Source: Ruminococcus flavefaciens
GTDB lineage: Bacteria; Bacillota; Clostridia; Oscillospirales; Ruminococcaceae
Assembly (NCBI GenBank): GCA_004554385.1
Contig: SFMO01000143.1
Coordinates: 1-64,000, forward strand
Direction: 5' to 3'
DNA length: 64,000 nt
Made by a program: the position numbers and the translations under genes
Part shown: one piece after another, positions 15,236-23,033 of the stretch
Numbering within the stretch: the first letter of the stretch is position 1
Layout: each line of letters starts with the position of its first letter
Notes under the pieces: generated by a model
Databases searched by the model: none
What the model was told of the DNA's origin: nothing
The model's input: only the letters and a program-made list of their open reading frames with translations

Positions 15236-17053
15236 ATGTCACTGACAAAAAATCCCAACGTATTAAAGTGGGTTGACGAGATGGTTGCTCTCTGCCAGCC
15301 TGATAAGGTAGTTTGGATCGACGGCTCAAAGGAGCAGCTCGACGCTCTCACCGAGGAAGTTACTTCACTCCCCGATGACAGCTGGGACAAAATGTACAAG
15401 CTCAATCAGGAAAAGTATCCTAACTGTCTCTACCACAGAACCCGCGCTAACGACGTTGCTCGTGTTGAGGACAGAACTTTCATCTGCTCCAAGGAAAAGA
15501 AGGGTGCAGGTCCTACAAACAACTGGATGGCTCCTGATGAGATGAAGGCACTTCTCACTCCTATGTACAAGGGTGTTATGAAGGGCAGAACAATGTATGT
15601 TATCCCTTACTCAATGGGTCCTATCGGTTCTCCTCTCGCTAAGGTAGGTGTTGAGGTAACTGACTCTATCTACGTTGTTCTCAACATGAATATCATGACA
15701 CGTATGGGTAAACAGGCATTCGAGAACCTCGGTGACACTTCCGATGATTTCGTAAGAGGTCTCCACTCAAAGGCTGACGTTGATCCTGAAAAGAGATACA
15801 TCGTTCAGTTCCCTGAGGAAAATACTATCTGGTCTATCAACTCTGCTTACGGCGGAAACGTTCTCCTCGGCAAGAAGTGCTTCGCACTCCGTATCGCTTC
15901 CTTCCAGGGTAAGAACGAGGCTTGGATGGCTGAGCATATGCTTATCCTCGGCGTTAAGAAGCCTAACGGCGAAGTTAAGTACATCACAGCTGCATTCCCG
16001 TCAGCTTGCGGTAAGACCAACCTGGCTATGCTTATCCCACCGGAGGGATACAAGAAGGACGGCTATGAGGTATTCACAGTCGGCGACGATATCGCTTGGA
16101 TGAAGCCCGGCAAGGACGGCAGACTCTACGCTATCAACCCTGAGAACGGCTTCTTCGGCGTTGCTCCCGGAACAAACGCTAAGTCAAACTACAACGCTCT
16201 TGCTTGTACAAAGAACGGCGCAATCTTCACAAACGTTGCTCTCGATAACTCTGACAATACTCCATGGTGGGAGAAGCTCACAGAGAATCCGCCTAAGGAT
16301 GCTACAGAGTGGAAGGGCGAGAAGGTAGACGGCGAGGCTTATACAGCAGCAGGCAACAAGCTTGCTCATCCGAACTCAAGATTCACAGCTCCTGCTAAGA
16401 ACTGCCCATGCATCTCTCCTGAGTTCAACAATCCTGAGGGCGTTCCTGTATCTGCTATCATTTTCGGCGGAAGAAGAGCTACAACTGCTCCTCTCGTATA
16501 TCAGTCATTCGACTGGACACACGGTACATATATCGGTTCAGCTGTTTCTTCTGAGACAACTGCTGCTGCTACAGGTGCTGTAGGTGTTCTCCGTCACGAT
16601 CCTATGGCTATGAAGCCATTCATCGGCTACAACGTAGGTGACTACTGGGCACACTGGCTCGAAATGGGCGCAAGACTCGGCAGCAAGGCTCCTAAGATCT
16701 TCAATGTTAACTGGTTCAGAACAGACGATGAGGGTAACTTCCTCTGGCCTGGTTTCGGCGACAACATGAGAGTTCTCGACTGGATCATCAAGAGAGTTGA
16801 CGGCGAAGTTGACGCTGTTGAGACTCCTATCGGATACCTTCCAAAGCCTGAGGACATCAACCTCAAGGGTATCGAGGACGAAGTTCCTGCAACTGCTCTC
16901 CAGAAGCTCCTTACAGTTGATAAGGAAGAGTGGAAGAAGGAGATCGCTGAGATGAGAAGATACTATGACGAGGACATCAAGGCTAAGGGCGGTAACATCC
17001 CACAGGCACTTTACGATGAGCTCGACATGATCGAAGCAAATCTCAACAAGTAA
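15236..17053 (+). CDS. pckG: Phosphoenolpyruvate carboxykinase (GTP)
   Basis: This enzyme interconverts PEP + CO2 + GDP and oxaloacetate + GTP. In succinate-producing rumen bacteria it works in the carboxylating direction. The 605-residue length and FPSACGKTN P-loop (about residues 252-260) identify the GTP type. NSAYGGNVLLGKKCFALRIAS and IIFGGRRATTAPLVYQS are further family segments. TTAGGAGG precedes the ATG. Codon usage is strongly biased and the promoter is consensus, suggesting high expression. A terminator follows at 17065. Confidence 0.96.
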   Translation: MSLTKNPNVLKWVDEMVALCQPDKVVWIDGSKEQLDALTEEVTSLPDDSWDKMYKLNQEKYPNCLYHRTRANDVARVEDRTFICSKEKKGAGPTNNWMAPDEMKALLTPMYKGVMKGRTMYVIPYSMGPIGSPLAKVGVEVTDSIYVVLNMNIMTRMGKQAFENLGDTSDDFVRGLHSKADVDPEKRYIVQFPEENTIWSINSAYGGNVLLGKKCFALRIASFQGKNEAWMAEHMLILGVKKPNGEVKYITAAFPSACGKTNLAMLIPPEGYKKDGYEVFTVGDDIAWMKPGKDGRLYAINPENGFFGVAPGTNAKSNYNALACTKNGAIFTNVALDNSDNTPWWEKLTENPPKDATEWKGEKVDGEAYTAAGNKLAHPNSRFTAPAKNCPCISPEFNNPEGVPVSAIIFGGRRATTAPLVYQSFDWTHGTYIGSAVSSETTAAATGAVGVLRHDPMAMKPFIGYNVGDYWAHWLEMGARLGSKAPKIFNVNWFRTDDEGNFLWPGFGDNMRVLDWIIKRVDGEVDAVETPIGYLPKPEDINLKGIEDEVPATALQKLLTVDKEEWKKEIAEMRRYYDEDIKAKGGNIPQALYDELDMIEANLNK

Positions 17054-17064
17054 TTGATAATATT

Positions 17065-17090
17065 AAAGCTCCCCGAAAGGGGAGCTTTTT
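17065..17090. terminator. Terminator of pckG
   Basis: AAAGCTCCCC/GGGGAGCTTT around GAAA, with trailing T residues. It may also serve the convergent HTH gene. Confidence 0.9.
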
Positions 17091-17100
17091 ATGTACAGCC

Positions 17101-17307
17101 TTATTCATTTACGTGCTCAAACAGATCGCCCGGCTGACATTCGAGAGCCTCGCATATGGCGTTCATGGTCTCAAAGCGTATGCCCTTCATTTTGCCTGTT
17201 TTGAGATTTGAGAGATTGACGTTTGTCATGCCGACTTTTTCGGCAAGTTCGTTCAGGGACATCTTGCGGTCAGCCATTATTCTGTCAAGTCTAATTATTA
17301 TTGCCAT
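17101..17307 (-). CDS. XRE/Cro-type HTH regulator (YozG-like)
   Basis: The 68-residue single-domain DNA-binding protein has a clear helix-turn-helix (MSLNELAEKVGMTNVNLSNL, about residues 16-35) and the ending ICEALECQPGDLFE typical of this small family. It lies 11 bases after a DUF2975 membrane protein gene, a common two-gene arrangement. Paired TTAAAG-type palindromes around the shared promoter are probably its operators. Confidence 0.88.
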   Translation of the reverse strand: MAIIIRLDRIMADRKMSLNELAEKVGMTNVNLSNLKTGKMKGIRFETMNAICEALECQPGDLFEHVNE

Positions 17308-17318
17308 GCCGCACCGCC

Positions 17319-17780
17319 TTATGCAATCGAGTCGTTGTCTTCCTGAAGACTGAGACCGTATACGAAAACCTCGGATAATATGCCGATTATTACACCAATA
17401 CCGATTATAAGTATATTCTGCATATCAAAAGATATGGTCACTGCGAATTGGCTGTCATCTTCAGGTATAGTCGCACAGGACGGTATAAGGCCGCCTGCCA
17501 AGAGGATAACTGCCATAATGCGGAGCTTTGCTATGATCTTCTTTGAAAAGGGCTTGCCTGTTTTGCGGATTTCAAGCAGTATAAGTGCAAGAAGTCCCAG
17601 CTCTGCGAATATTACAAGGGAGCAGAGACTGTTGGACAGGTACTCCTTCATATTTGTGTGATCCGCATAGCCTATAAACTGCCATACAGACAAAACAAGC
17701 GCAGCGAGGCAGAATAAACAGCTTAGAATGGTGTCGATAAATGTACGTTTCTTGAGTTTTTCAGATATCATTTTGTTCAT
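17319..17780 (-). CDS. DUF2975-family membrane protein
   Basis: The 153-residue protein has four hydrophobic helices and the GKPFSKKIIAKLRIMAVILLAGGLI segment typical of DUF2975. The molecular function is unknown; members sit beside XRE regulators of the YozG type, as here. The ATG is preceded by AAAGGAGATG. The upstream region carries a consensus promoter with two palindromes. Confidence 0.82.
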   Translation of the reverse strand: MNKMISEKLKKRTFIDTILSCLFCLAALVLSVWQFIGYADHTNMKEYLSNSLCSLVIFAELGLLALILLEIRKTGKPFSKKIIAKLRIMAVILLAGGLIPSCATIPEDDSQFAVTISFDMQNILIIGIGVIIGILSEVFVYGLSLQEDNDSIA

Positions 17781-17794
17781 AACAGCATCTCCTT

Positions 17795-17812
17795 TTAAAG
17801 CGTTACTTTAAG
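17795..17812. promoter_or_regulatory. Operator A of the DUF2975-HTH operon
   Basis: TTAAAGCGTTACTTTAA is a near-perfect palindrome between the -10 box and the ribosome site. It is the same motif as operator B. Confidence 0.6.
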
Positions 17813-17841
17813 TTTTTAAAGTTTTATCAGCTGATGACTGT

Positions 17842-17870
17842 ATTATAGCACGTAAATTAAAGCGTGTCAA
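17842..17870 (-). promoter_or_regulatory. Promoter of the DUF2975-HTH operon
   Basis: On the minus strand TTGACA (17870-17865), a 17-bp spacer and TATAAT (17847-17842), perfect consensus. The boxes lie between the two palindromes. Confidence 0.8.
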
Positions 17871-17876
17871 TAAGTA

Positions 17877-17896
17877 TTTAAAGTAATGCTTTAAAT
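17877..17896. promoter_or_regulatory. Operator B of the DUF2975-HTH operon
   Basis: TTTAAAGTAATGCTTTAAA matches the inverse of operator A (consensus TTAAAGCRTTACTTTAA) and lies just upstream of the -35 box. Confidence 0.6.
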
Positions 17897-17972
17897 ATCG
17901 TCGAAATAGACAAGATGAACGCTCACTGAAAATATTCACATGTGCAAGATGGCTGAACTTCCGCATCAAAAT

Positions 17973-18003
17973 AAAAAAAGCTCCCCTTATGGGGAGCTTT
18001 TTG
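17973..18003. terminator. Orphan terminator-like hairpin
   Basis: AAAAAGCTCCCC/GGGGAGCTTTTT around TTAT is flanked by A and T runs on both sides. No gene ends near it, so it may end a small RNA or read-through from either side. The rest of 17897-18442 shows no gene. Confidence 0.6.
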
Positions 18004-18442
18004 ACATTTCAAAGCGGTTGCTGTGAAATGAAAACAGAGCTTTGATAACTTGATATGCGATCATTTATGCTGAACGCATAAAATAATTAATCTATTTATA
18101 TTATATCACAATTTTAGGTTATTTACAATAGCAGTATTGCACAAAAAAATGTGATTTTCTTAGTGTAATATCGATAAACAAAAATACTCTCTGTTATATA
18201 GGCCTCTGAACCTGTATCAAAGTCGGAAAATATGTGTAACAGTTCTTCTTTCTGATACGATTATGATATATGTGAGGAGACGCATAGGTTGAAAAATTCA
18301 AAAAAACCTACAAAATCGCATGAAATGGCTTGCATTTTCTTTCGTAAACTGCTATTATAATAAATGTGTCTGCAATAACCTTCGTAACGCAGTTGTTGCC
18401 GGAAAGACATTAATAATGCGTTGCTATGAAAGGATATTTAAA

Positions 18443-18934
18443 ATGGAGAAATTTATCAAGTGGTGCGTTTCGATTCTCCCGAAGCCGCTGCAGAAGATAT
18501 ATTATAAATATGAAGAAAAGTGGCTGTACCTCATTTTCGGGGGACTTACCACAGTTGTGTCTATCATTACCAAGCTGCTGCTTTTCAAGCTTGTTCCGGG
18601 TGAGCCGAAATGGGAGAGCACTGCGGGCGTTGTATTCTCATGGATATGCGCGGTGACATTTGCATTCTTTACCAATAAGAAGTACGTTTTCAAGAACGAG
18701 ACCAGTAATGCCAGAGAGTTCTGGAAGGTGTTTGCTTCCTTCTACGGTGCAAGACTTGCTACTCTTGGCATGGAGGAGGCTATATTCCTCATATTCTGCG
18801 ACTGGCTCGGTGTGAGCAAGACTATTATAACCTTCCTCAGCCAGGTGCTGATCTTTGTAGCCAACTATATCCTGAGCAAGGTTTTCGTGTTCAAAAACAA
18901 GGATAAGGATACGATGGAGCAGCATAATGACTGA
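18443..18934 (+). CDS. GtrA-family membrane protein
   Basis: ATG at 18443 follows GAAAGGA; the upstream extension to 18320 has no support. The 163 residues have four membrane helices and the GtrA motifs YLIFGGLTTVVS and FFTNKKYVFKN, with a repeat-like ILSKVFVFKNK at the end. GtrA proteins are thought to move lipid-linked sugars across the membrane for cell-surface polysaccharides. The 3' end overlaps dusB by 8 bases. Confidence 0.85.
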   Translation: MEKFIKWCVSILPKPLQKIYYKYEEKWLYLIFGGLTTVVSIITKLLLFKLVPGEPKWESTAGVVFSWICAVTFAFFTNKKYVFKNETSNAREFWKVFASFYGARLATLGMEEAIFLIFCDWLGVSKTIITFLSQVLIFVANYILSKVFVFKNKDKDTMEQHND

Positions 18935-19928
18935 TACATTATTAATAGGTAACAAAGCTGTTCCGAGGACAGCGGCTCTCGCGCCTATGGCAGGTGTTGC
19001 TGACAGGGCATACAGGCTCATGTGCAAGAAGTATGGTGCGGCTTACGTTGTCAGCGAAATGGTCTCAGCAAAGGGCATATGCTACAGCGACCGCAAGACA
19101 GCTGAGCTGTGCACGGTCACTGACGAGGAAAGACCGATGGCAGTTCAGCTTTTCGGCAGCGAGCCAGACTTCATGGCGGAGGCTGTGAAGATAGTTCTGG
19201 AATACCGTTCCGATGTGATAGACATAAATATGGGCTGTCCTGTGCCGAAGGTCGTGGGTACCGGAGCAGGCTCGGCGCTGATGAAGGACGTGAAGCTTGC
19301 GGCAGATATTACTGAAGCTGCGGTAAAAGCGGCAGGTGAGACTCCTGTTACCGTGAAGATACGAAGCGGCTGGAGCAGCGACAGCATAAACGCTCCCGAA
19401 ATGGCGAAGGCTCTCGAAGCAGCCGGAGCGGCGGCTATTGCGGTACACGGACGCACAAGAGATATGTTTTACAGCGGCGAGTCGGACAGTGGCGTTATCA
19501 GAGCTGTCAAGGAGGCAGTAAAAGTCCCTGTTATCGGAAACGGCGATATAACAGATGCGGATTCCTGCGTGAAGATGTATGAGGAAACAGGCTGCGACCT
19601 TGTTATGATAGGACGGGGAAGCTACGGGAATCCCTTTATTTTCCGCGAGATAGAAGCAAAACTCCGGGGAGAGGAATATCAGCCCCCTGCTCTTGAGGAG
19701 AAAATGGACGTTATGCTGGAGCACATCAGACTTATACTTGAGATCAGCGAAAAATGCGAGGAGCTTGCCATGCATGAAGCGAGAAAACACGCTGCATGGT
19801 ACATGAACGGCTATTACGGTTCCGCAAAATTCCGCGGACGCTGCTATCAGCTTTCGTCTTACGCAGAAGCGGAGGCTCTTGCGGAAGAGTTCATCGAGCT
19901 TCAGAGAAGCCGTCAGAATAGCATCTGA
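18927..19928 (+). CDS. dusB: tRNA-dihydrouridine synthase (DusB-type)
   Basis: This FMN-dependent enzyme reduces uridines in the tRNA D-loop. Motifs: LAPMAGVADRAYR (N-terminal FMN site), SEMVSAKG, DINMGCPVPKVVGTGAGSALMKD with the catalytic Cys, VKIRSGW, AVHGRTRDMFYSG, GNGDI, and GRGSYGNPFIF. The 333 residues are typical. The start overlaps the GtrA-like gene, implying translational coupling. Confidence 0.94.
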   Translation: MTDTLLIGNKAVPRTAALAPMAGVADRAYRLMCKKYGAAYVVSEMVSAKGICYSDRKTAELCTVTDEERPMAVQLFGSEPDFMAEAVKIVLEYRSDVIDINMGCPVPKVVGTGAGSALMKDVKLAADITEAAVKAAGETPVTVKIRSGWSSDSINAPEMAKALEAAGAAAIAVHGRTRDMFYSGESDSGVIRAVKEAVKVPVIGNGDITDADSCVKMYEETGCDLVMIGRGSYGNPFIFREIEAKLRGEEYQPPALEEKMDVMLEHIRLILEISEKCEELAMHEARKHAAWYMNGYYGSAKFRGRCYQLSSYAEAEALAEEFIELQRSRQNSI

Positions 19929-20167
19929 GTACGGTTATACACTGGGGAATCCAAGTCAGTGAAATTTGTATACATAGTGGACAAAAAAGCTGTTCTCTGT
20001 CAGAGTGCACAATTTTTATTCTAAAACTTCGTATGAATGAACAAATATGAGCCAATAATAAAGGCGGAGGACAGAATTTGCCGTAAATACGTTGTTTGAG
20101 GCTGAAATCTAATCATTTTGTGCTTAAAACGCGTTGTAAATTCATTTAAGTTTGATACAATTTGTAA
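19929..20167. other. Intergenic region without recognised gene
   Basis: About 240 bases of AT-rich DNA between dusB and the capA-like promoter. No clear terminator, repeat or ORF with a ribosome site is seen. Confidence 0.4.
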
Positions 20168-20196
20168 TTGCCAAACTGAAAATAATGTGATATAAT
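20168..20196 (+). promoter_or_regulatory. Promoter of the CapA-like gene
   Basis: TTGCCA (20168-20173), a 17-bp spacer and TATAAT (20191-20196). Confidence 0.65.
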
Positions 20197-20256
20197 AAAA
20201 ATGCAAGAGGTGTATTATTTTCGGATTCTATGCCCCTTCGGAAAAAGGAGACCTTT

Positions 20257-21519
20257 ATGAAACTTAGAAAAGGACGTGCTGCCGGTGCGGCTGCCGTTTT
20301 TGTTGCAGCTATTGCTTTATGCACGGTGGGCTGTAATGTTGTCGGCAGGATCAATAACGAGAACGCACAGCAGGACAGCACCGGAACTGCCGTAGTTGAT
20401 GAGGTTGAAACTACCGAAGAACCTACGGAAAGCAAGCCTGACAAGGTGGTCCATGTTGTGGCTGCAGGCGATAATCTCATTCACTATTCGGTATACAAGA
20501 ATGCCGAAGCACTTGCAGGCGGTGTGGGCTATGACTTCAAGCCGATGTATTCCGAGGTAAAGTACCTGGTCCAGGATGCAGACCTTGCTATACTCAATCA
20601 GGAAACAGTCATATCCAAAAGCAATCCGGTCCGCGGCGCTGAAGGCGGTCTGCTTCTCTTCAATTCGCCTCCCGAGGTGGCTGACGCTGTCATAGATCTG
20701 GGATTCAATGTGTTCACCATGGCTAACAACCATCTTCTCGATATGGGAACGGACGGCCTTGAAGAGTCGATAAACTTCTGGAACGAGAAAGCAAAGGAGA
20801 ACGATCTTACTGTTCTCGGCGCTTATCTGAACGAAGAAGACGCAAACAATATCCGCATCCGCGAGGTGAACGGTGTCAAGGTAGCGTTCCTGGCGTATGC
20901 ACACCATATAAACGGCTTTGACTCACTGCTGGATGATGTTCCGCTCAGAGTTGTCAAGAATGAAGAGGAGGATGTCATCGAGAGACAGATAAAGGAAGCC
21001 GATGAAATGGCAGACGTTGTAATAGTTTCTGCTCACTGGGGCGAGGACGATACAACAGTCGTTACCGAGGACAGAATAGAGCTCGCAAATAAGATGGTCG
21101 ACTGGGGCGCTGATGTGATCCTAGGCTGCCATACACATACTGCGGAGACTATGGAATGGATCGAGCGTGACGACGGAACAAAGGGCTTCGTTTATTACTC
21201 GATGGGCAACTTTATCTGCGCTCAGACAGACAACTTCAATGTTGTCGGAGAGATGCCTGATTTTGATATCGTCATCGACGGCGAGACAAATGAGCTCCGC
21301 CTGGAAAATGTCGGCTGCATACCGACTATCATCCATTATGAGGAAGATTTTTCAAATATGAAGATCTACCCTTACAGCAAGTATTCACCCGAGCTCGCAG
21401 AGAGACACGGGCTTCCATATGCAGTGCCTCAGGGCACTTATACAGAGTTCGGCTGGGACGTTATAAATCGCATAATAGACGAGCAGATCCCGGAGGAATT
21501 CAGGAAACTCGACAAATAA
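20257..21519 (+). CDS. CapA-family lipoprotein (poly-gamma-glutamate-capsule-type metallophosphatase fold)
   Basis: ATG at 20257 has AAAAGGAGA 7-8 bases upstream. A signal peptide ends at a lipobox-like CTVGC (about residue 27), followed by a Thr/Glu-rich tether. The 420-residue protein has the calcineurin-like CapA core: AAGDNLIH, NQETVIS, NVFTMANNHLLDMG, VSAHWGEDD and LGCHTHT, with metal-binding Asp, Asn and His. It is probably an extracellular enzyme of capsule or wall polymer metabolism; the substrate is unknown. No capB or capC is nearby, so poly-glutamate synthesis is not implied. Confidence 0.87.
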   Translation: MKLRKGRAAGAAAVFVAAIALCTVGCNVVGRINNENAQQDSTGTAVVDEVETTEEPTESKPDKVVHVVAAGDNLIHYSVYKNAEALAGGVGYDFKPMYSEVKYLVQDADLAILNQETVISKSNPVRGAEGGLLLFNSPPEVADAVIDLGFNVFTMANNHLLDMGTDGLEESINFWNEKAKENDLTVLGAYLNEEDANNIRIREVNGVKVAFLAYAHHINGFDSLLDDVPLRVVKNEEEDVIERQIKEADEMADVVIVSAHWGEDDTTVVTEDRIELANKMVDWGADVILGCHTHTAETMEWIERDDGTKGFVYYSMGNFICAQTDNFNVVGEMPDFDIVIDGETNELRLENVGCIPTIIHYEEDFSNMKIYPYSKYSPELAERHGLPYAVPQGTYTEFGWDVINRIIDEQIPEEFRKLDK

Positions 21520-21548
21520 TTTGATAAATTCATTTTTGGTTCAAATAT

Positions 21549-21568
21549 CCTGTTTGACAGGGCTTTTT
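21549..21568 (+). terminator. Weak terminator after the CapA-like gene
   Basis: CCTGT/ACAGG around TTTG, followed by GCTTTTT. Confidence 0.5.
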
Positions 21569-21647
21569 CGAGATTTTTATCATTGTGCAAACCGTGCAAA
21601 AAACACTTTTCCTGTTTATGTAAAATACCAAAACTGGTATGAACCTA

Positions 21648-21676
21648 TTTACTTTTTTTTAGATCTGATATATAAT
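21648..21676 (+). promoter_or_regulatory. Promoter of the scaC-scaA-scaB operon
   Basis: TTTACT (21648-21653), a 17-bp spacer and TATAAT (21671-21676), in an AT-rich stretch. It would produce a leader of about 365 bases. Confidence 0.6.
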
Positions 21677-21700
21677 GAAATCATGAATAAATATAGATTT

Positions 21701-22018
21701 GGGATTTAGTATCCCATCACGGCAGTGTGATGCGTCTTGTGACAAAACCACTGCGTGCAGAGCAACAAGCTTTTAGTCACAGGCTGACGGCAGAGGGGAG
21801 CTTCTGAGAGGCGTGTACATACGTCGTTCGGAACTTGTTCCGCGAGTCCGCAGCTCGGACAGCTTAAGCCTCGTCTGTATGACTGACAGCGGCTCAAAGC
21901 CACCGCTTTGCACGACTTTCATTCGTATATCGGTGATAACGGTTTTGCAGGGAGGGCGGAACGGTGTATCCGCTGCATTAAGACAAGATATAATTAAAGG
22001 GGCGACCGGTTCCTTTGT
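21701..22018 (+). ncRNA. Candidate structured leader RNA of the scaffoldin operon
   Basis: This GC-rich, ORF-free segment lies between the promoter and scaC. Hairpins seen by eye: GGGAT/ATCCC (21701-21715), CATCAC/GTGATG (21715-21732), CGGAA/TTCCG (21839-21852), GTCCG/CGGAC (21846-21860), AGCGG/CCGCT (21887-21907), GCGGA/TCCGC (21957-21974) and AAAGG/CCTTT near 21997-22017. CTTGTGAC (21736-21743) can pair with either ACAAG (21765-21769) or GTCACAG (21776-21782), an alternative-pairing signature. It matches no riboswitch consensus I know (T-box, cobalamin, lysine, c-di-GMP I/II, glycine). Regulation is inferred. Confidence 0.45.
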
Positions 22019-22051
22019 TATATAACATTATTGAAGAAGGAGGAAAAAATA

Positions 22052-22936
22052 ATGAAGACAAAAAAGGTAGTCGTCGGAGCTTTAGCTGCGATGCTTTCAC
22101 TTTCAGTCTGCTCACTCGCACCTGCGGTAGCTGCCGGCGAAACAGTGCAGGTATCCGTTGGCAAAACAAACGCAGAGGCAGGTGCAGCATTCTCGGTGGA
22201 TGTATCTTTAGCTGATATCCCATCTTCCGGCATCCAGTGCCTGGATTTTGCTGTTACTTATGACAGCAAGGTACTTACAATCGAATCCGTAGAGGCAGGT
22301 TCACTCGTTAAAAACGGTGCTGACTCAAAGGACCTTTCAGCTTCTCTCGCACCTCTTTTTGAGGGTTCTGTAAACAGTTCAGAGGGCTGGGTAAGTGCGG
22401 CATGGTCAACTTCTACTGATGATGCTTCATACTGGCTTAAAGAAGACGGCGTTTTCTGCACCATTAAGGGTAAAGTAGCAAGCGGCGTTGCAAACGGCAC
22501 AGTTGCTGATCTTAAGATCGTTCCTATTGATCGTGAGACATATTCAAAGTCTGGCGTTGCAAATAAGGAAATCAGCTGCGGCTATGAAAAGGACAAGAAG
22601 CCTGTTAAGTATGAAGTCAAGCTGACAAACGGCAGCGTTACAGTAGGTTCGCCGGTAACAACTACTACACAGCCACCTACAACAACACAGCCACCAACTG
22701 ACAAGATCGTACGCGGCGATGCTAACTGCGATGGCGGAGTTGATATGTCTGACGTTGTTCTCATCATGCAGAGTCTTGCTAACCCGAACAAGTATGGTCT
22801 TGACGGATCTGATTCCAAGCACATTACTGTACAGGGACAGGCAAACGGCGATGTAGATCAGGATGTAAAGGGTATTACATCAAATGATGCCCTCAAGATC
22901 CAGAAGTGGCTGCTCAAGAGCATTTCTGAGCTCTGA
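22052..22936 (+). CDS. scaC: Scaffoldin ScaC: single-cohesin adaptor with dockerin
   Basis: ATG at 22052 follows GAAGGAGG; the frame from TTG 22031 runs through the ribosome site. Signal peptide about 1-28, one cohesin about 31-198, a short TTTTQPP linker about 200-217 and a dockerin about 219-294 with calcium loops DANCDGGVDMSD and a looser second loop (NGDVDQDVKGITSND). ScaC binds the enzyme-bearing scaffoldin through its dockerin and presents a cohesin of another specificity, broadening the cellulosome cargo. Assignment rests on architecture, size (294 residues) and first place in the sca cluster order. Confidence 0.88.
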   Translation: MKTKKVVVGALAAMLSLSVCSLAPAVAAGETVQVSVGKTNAEAGAAFSVDVSLADIPSSGIQCLDFAVTYDSKVLTIESVEAGSLVKNGADSKDLSASLAPLFEGSVNSSEGWVSAAWSTSTDDASYWLKEDGVFCTIKGKVASGVANGTVADLKIVPIDRETYSKSGVANKEISCGYEKDKKPVKYEVKLTNGSVTVGSPVTTTTQPPTTTQPPTDKIVRGDANCDGGVDMSDVVLIMQSLANPNKYGLDGSDSKHITVQGQANGDVDQDVKGITSNDALKIQKWLLKSISEL

Positions 22937-23033
22937 TCCGAGATTATCTGATTTGTCCCCCTTACAAAGGAATACAAACCCAATTTATGTTTTATTAATA
23001 GGCTTAAAAACCTAAAGAAAGGAATTATTACAA

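Noticed and set aside
21701..22018. Group II intron, T-box, cobalamin, lysine or c-di-GMP riboswitch, RNase P or tmRNA
   Set aside because: I looked for the key conserved strings (domain V, TGGNACCGCG antiterminator, B12 box, RNase P core, tmRNA ends) and found none.
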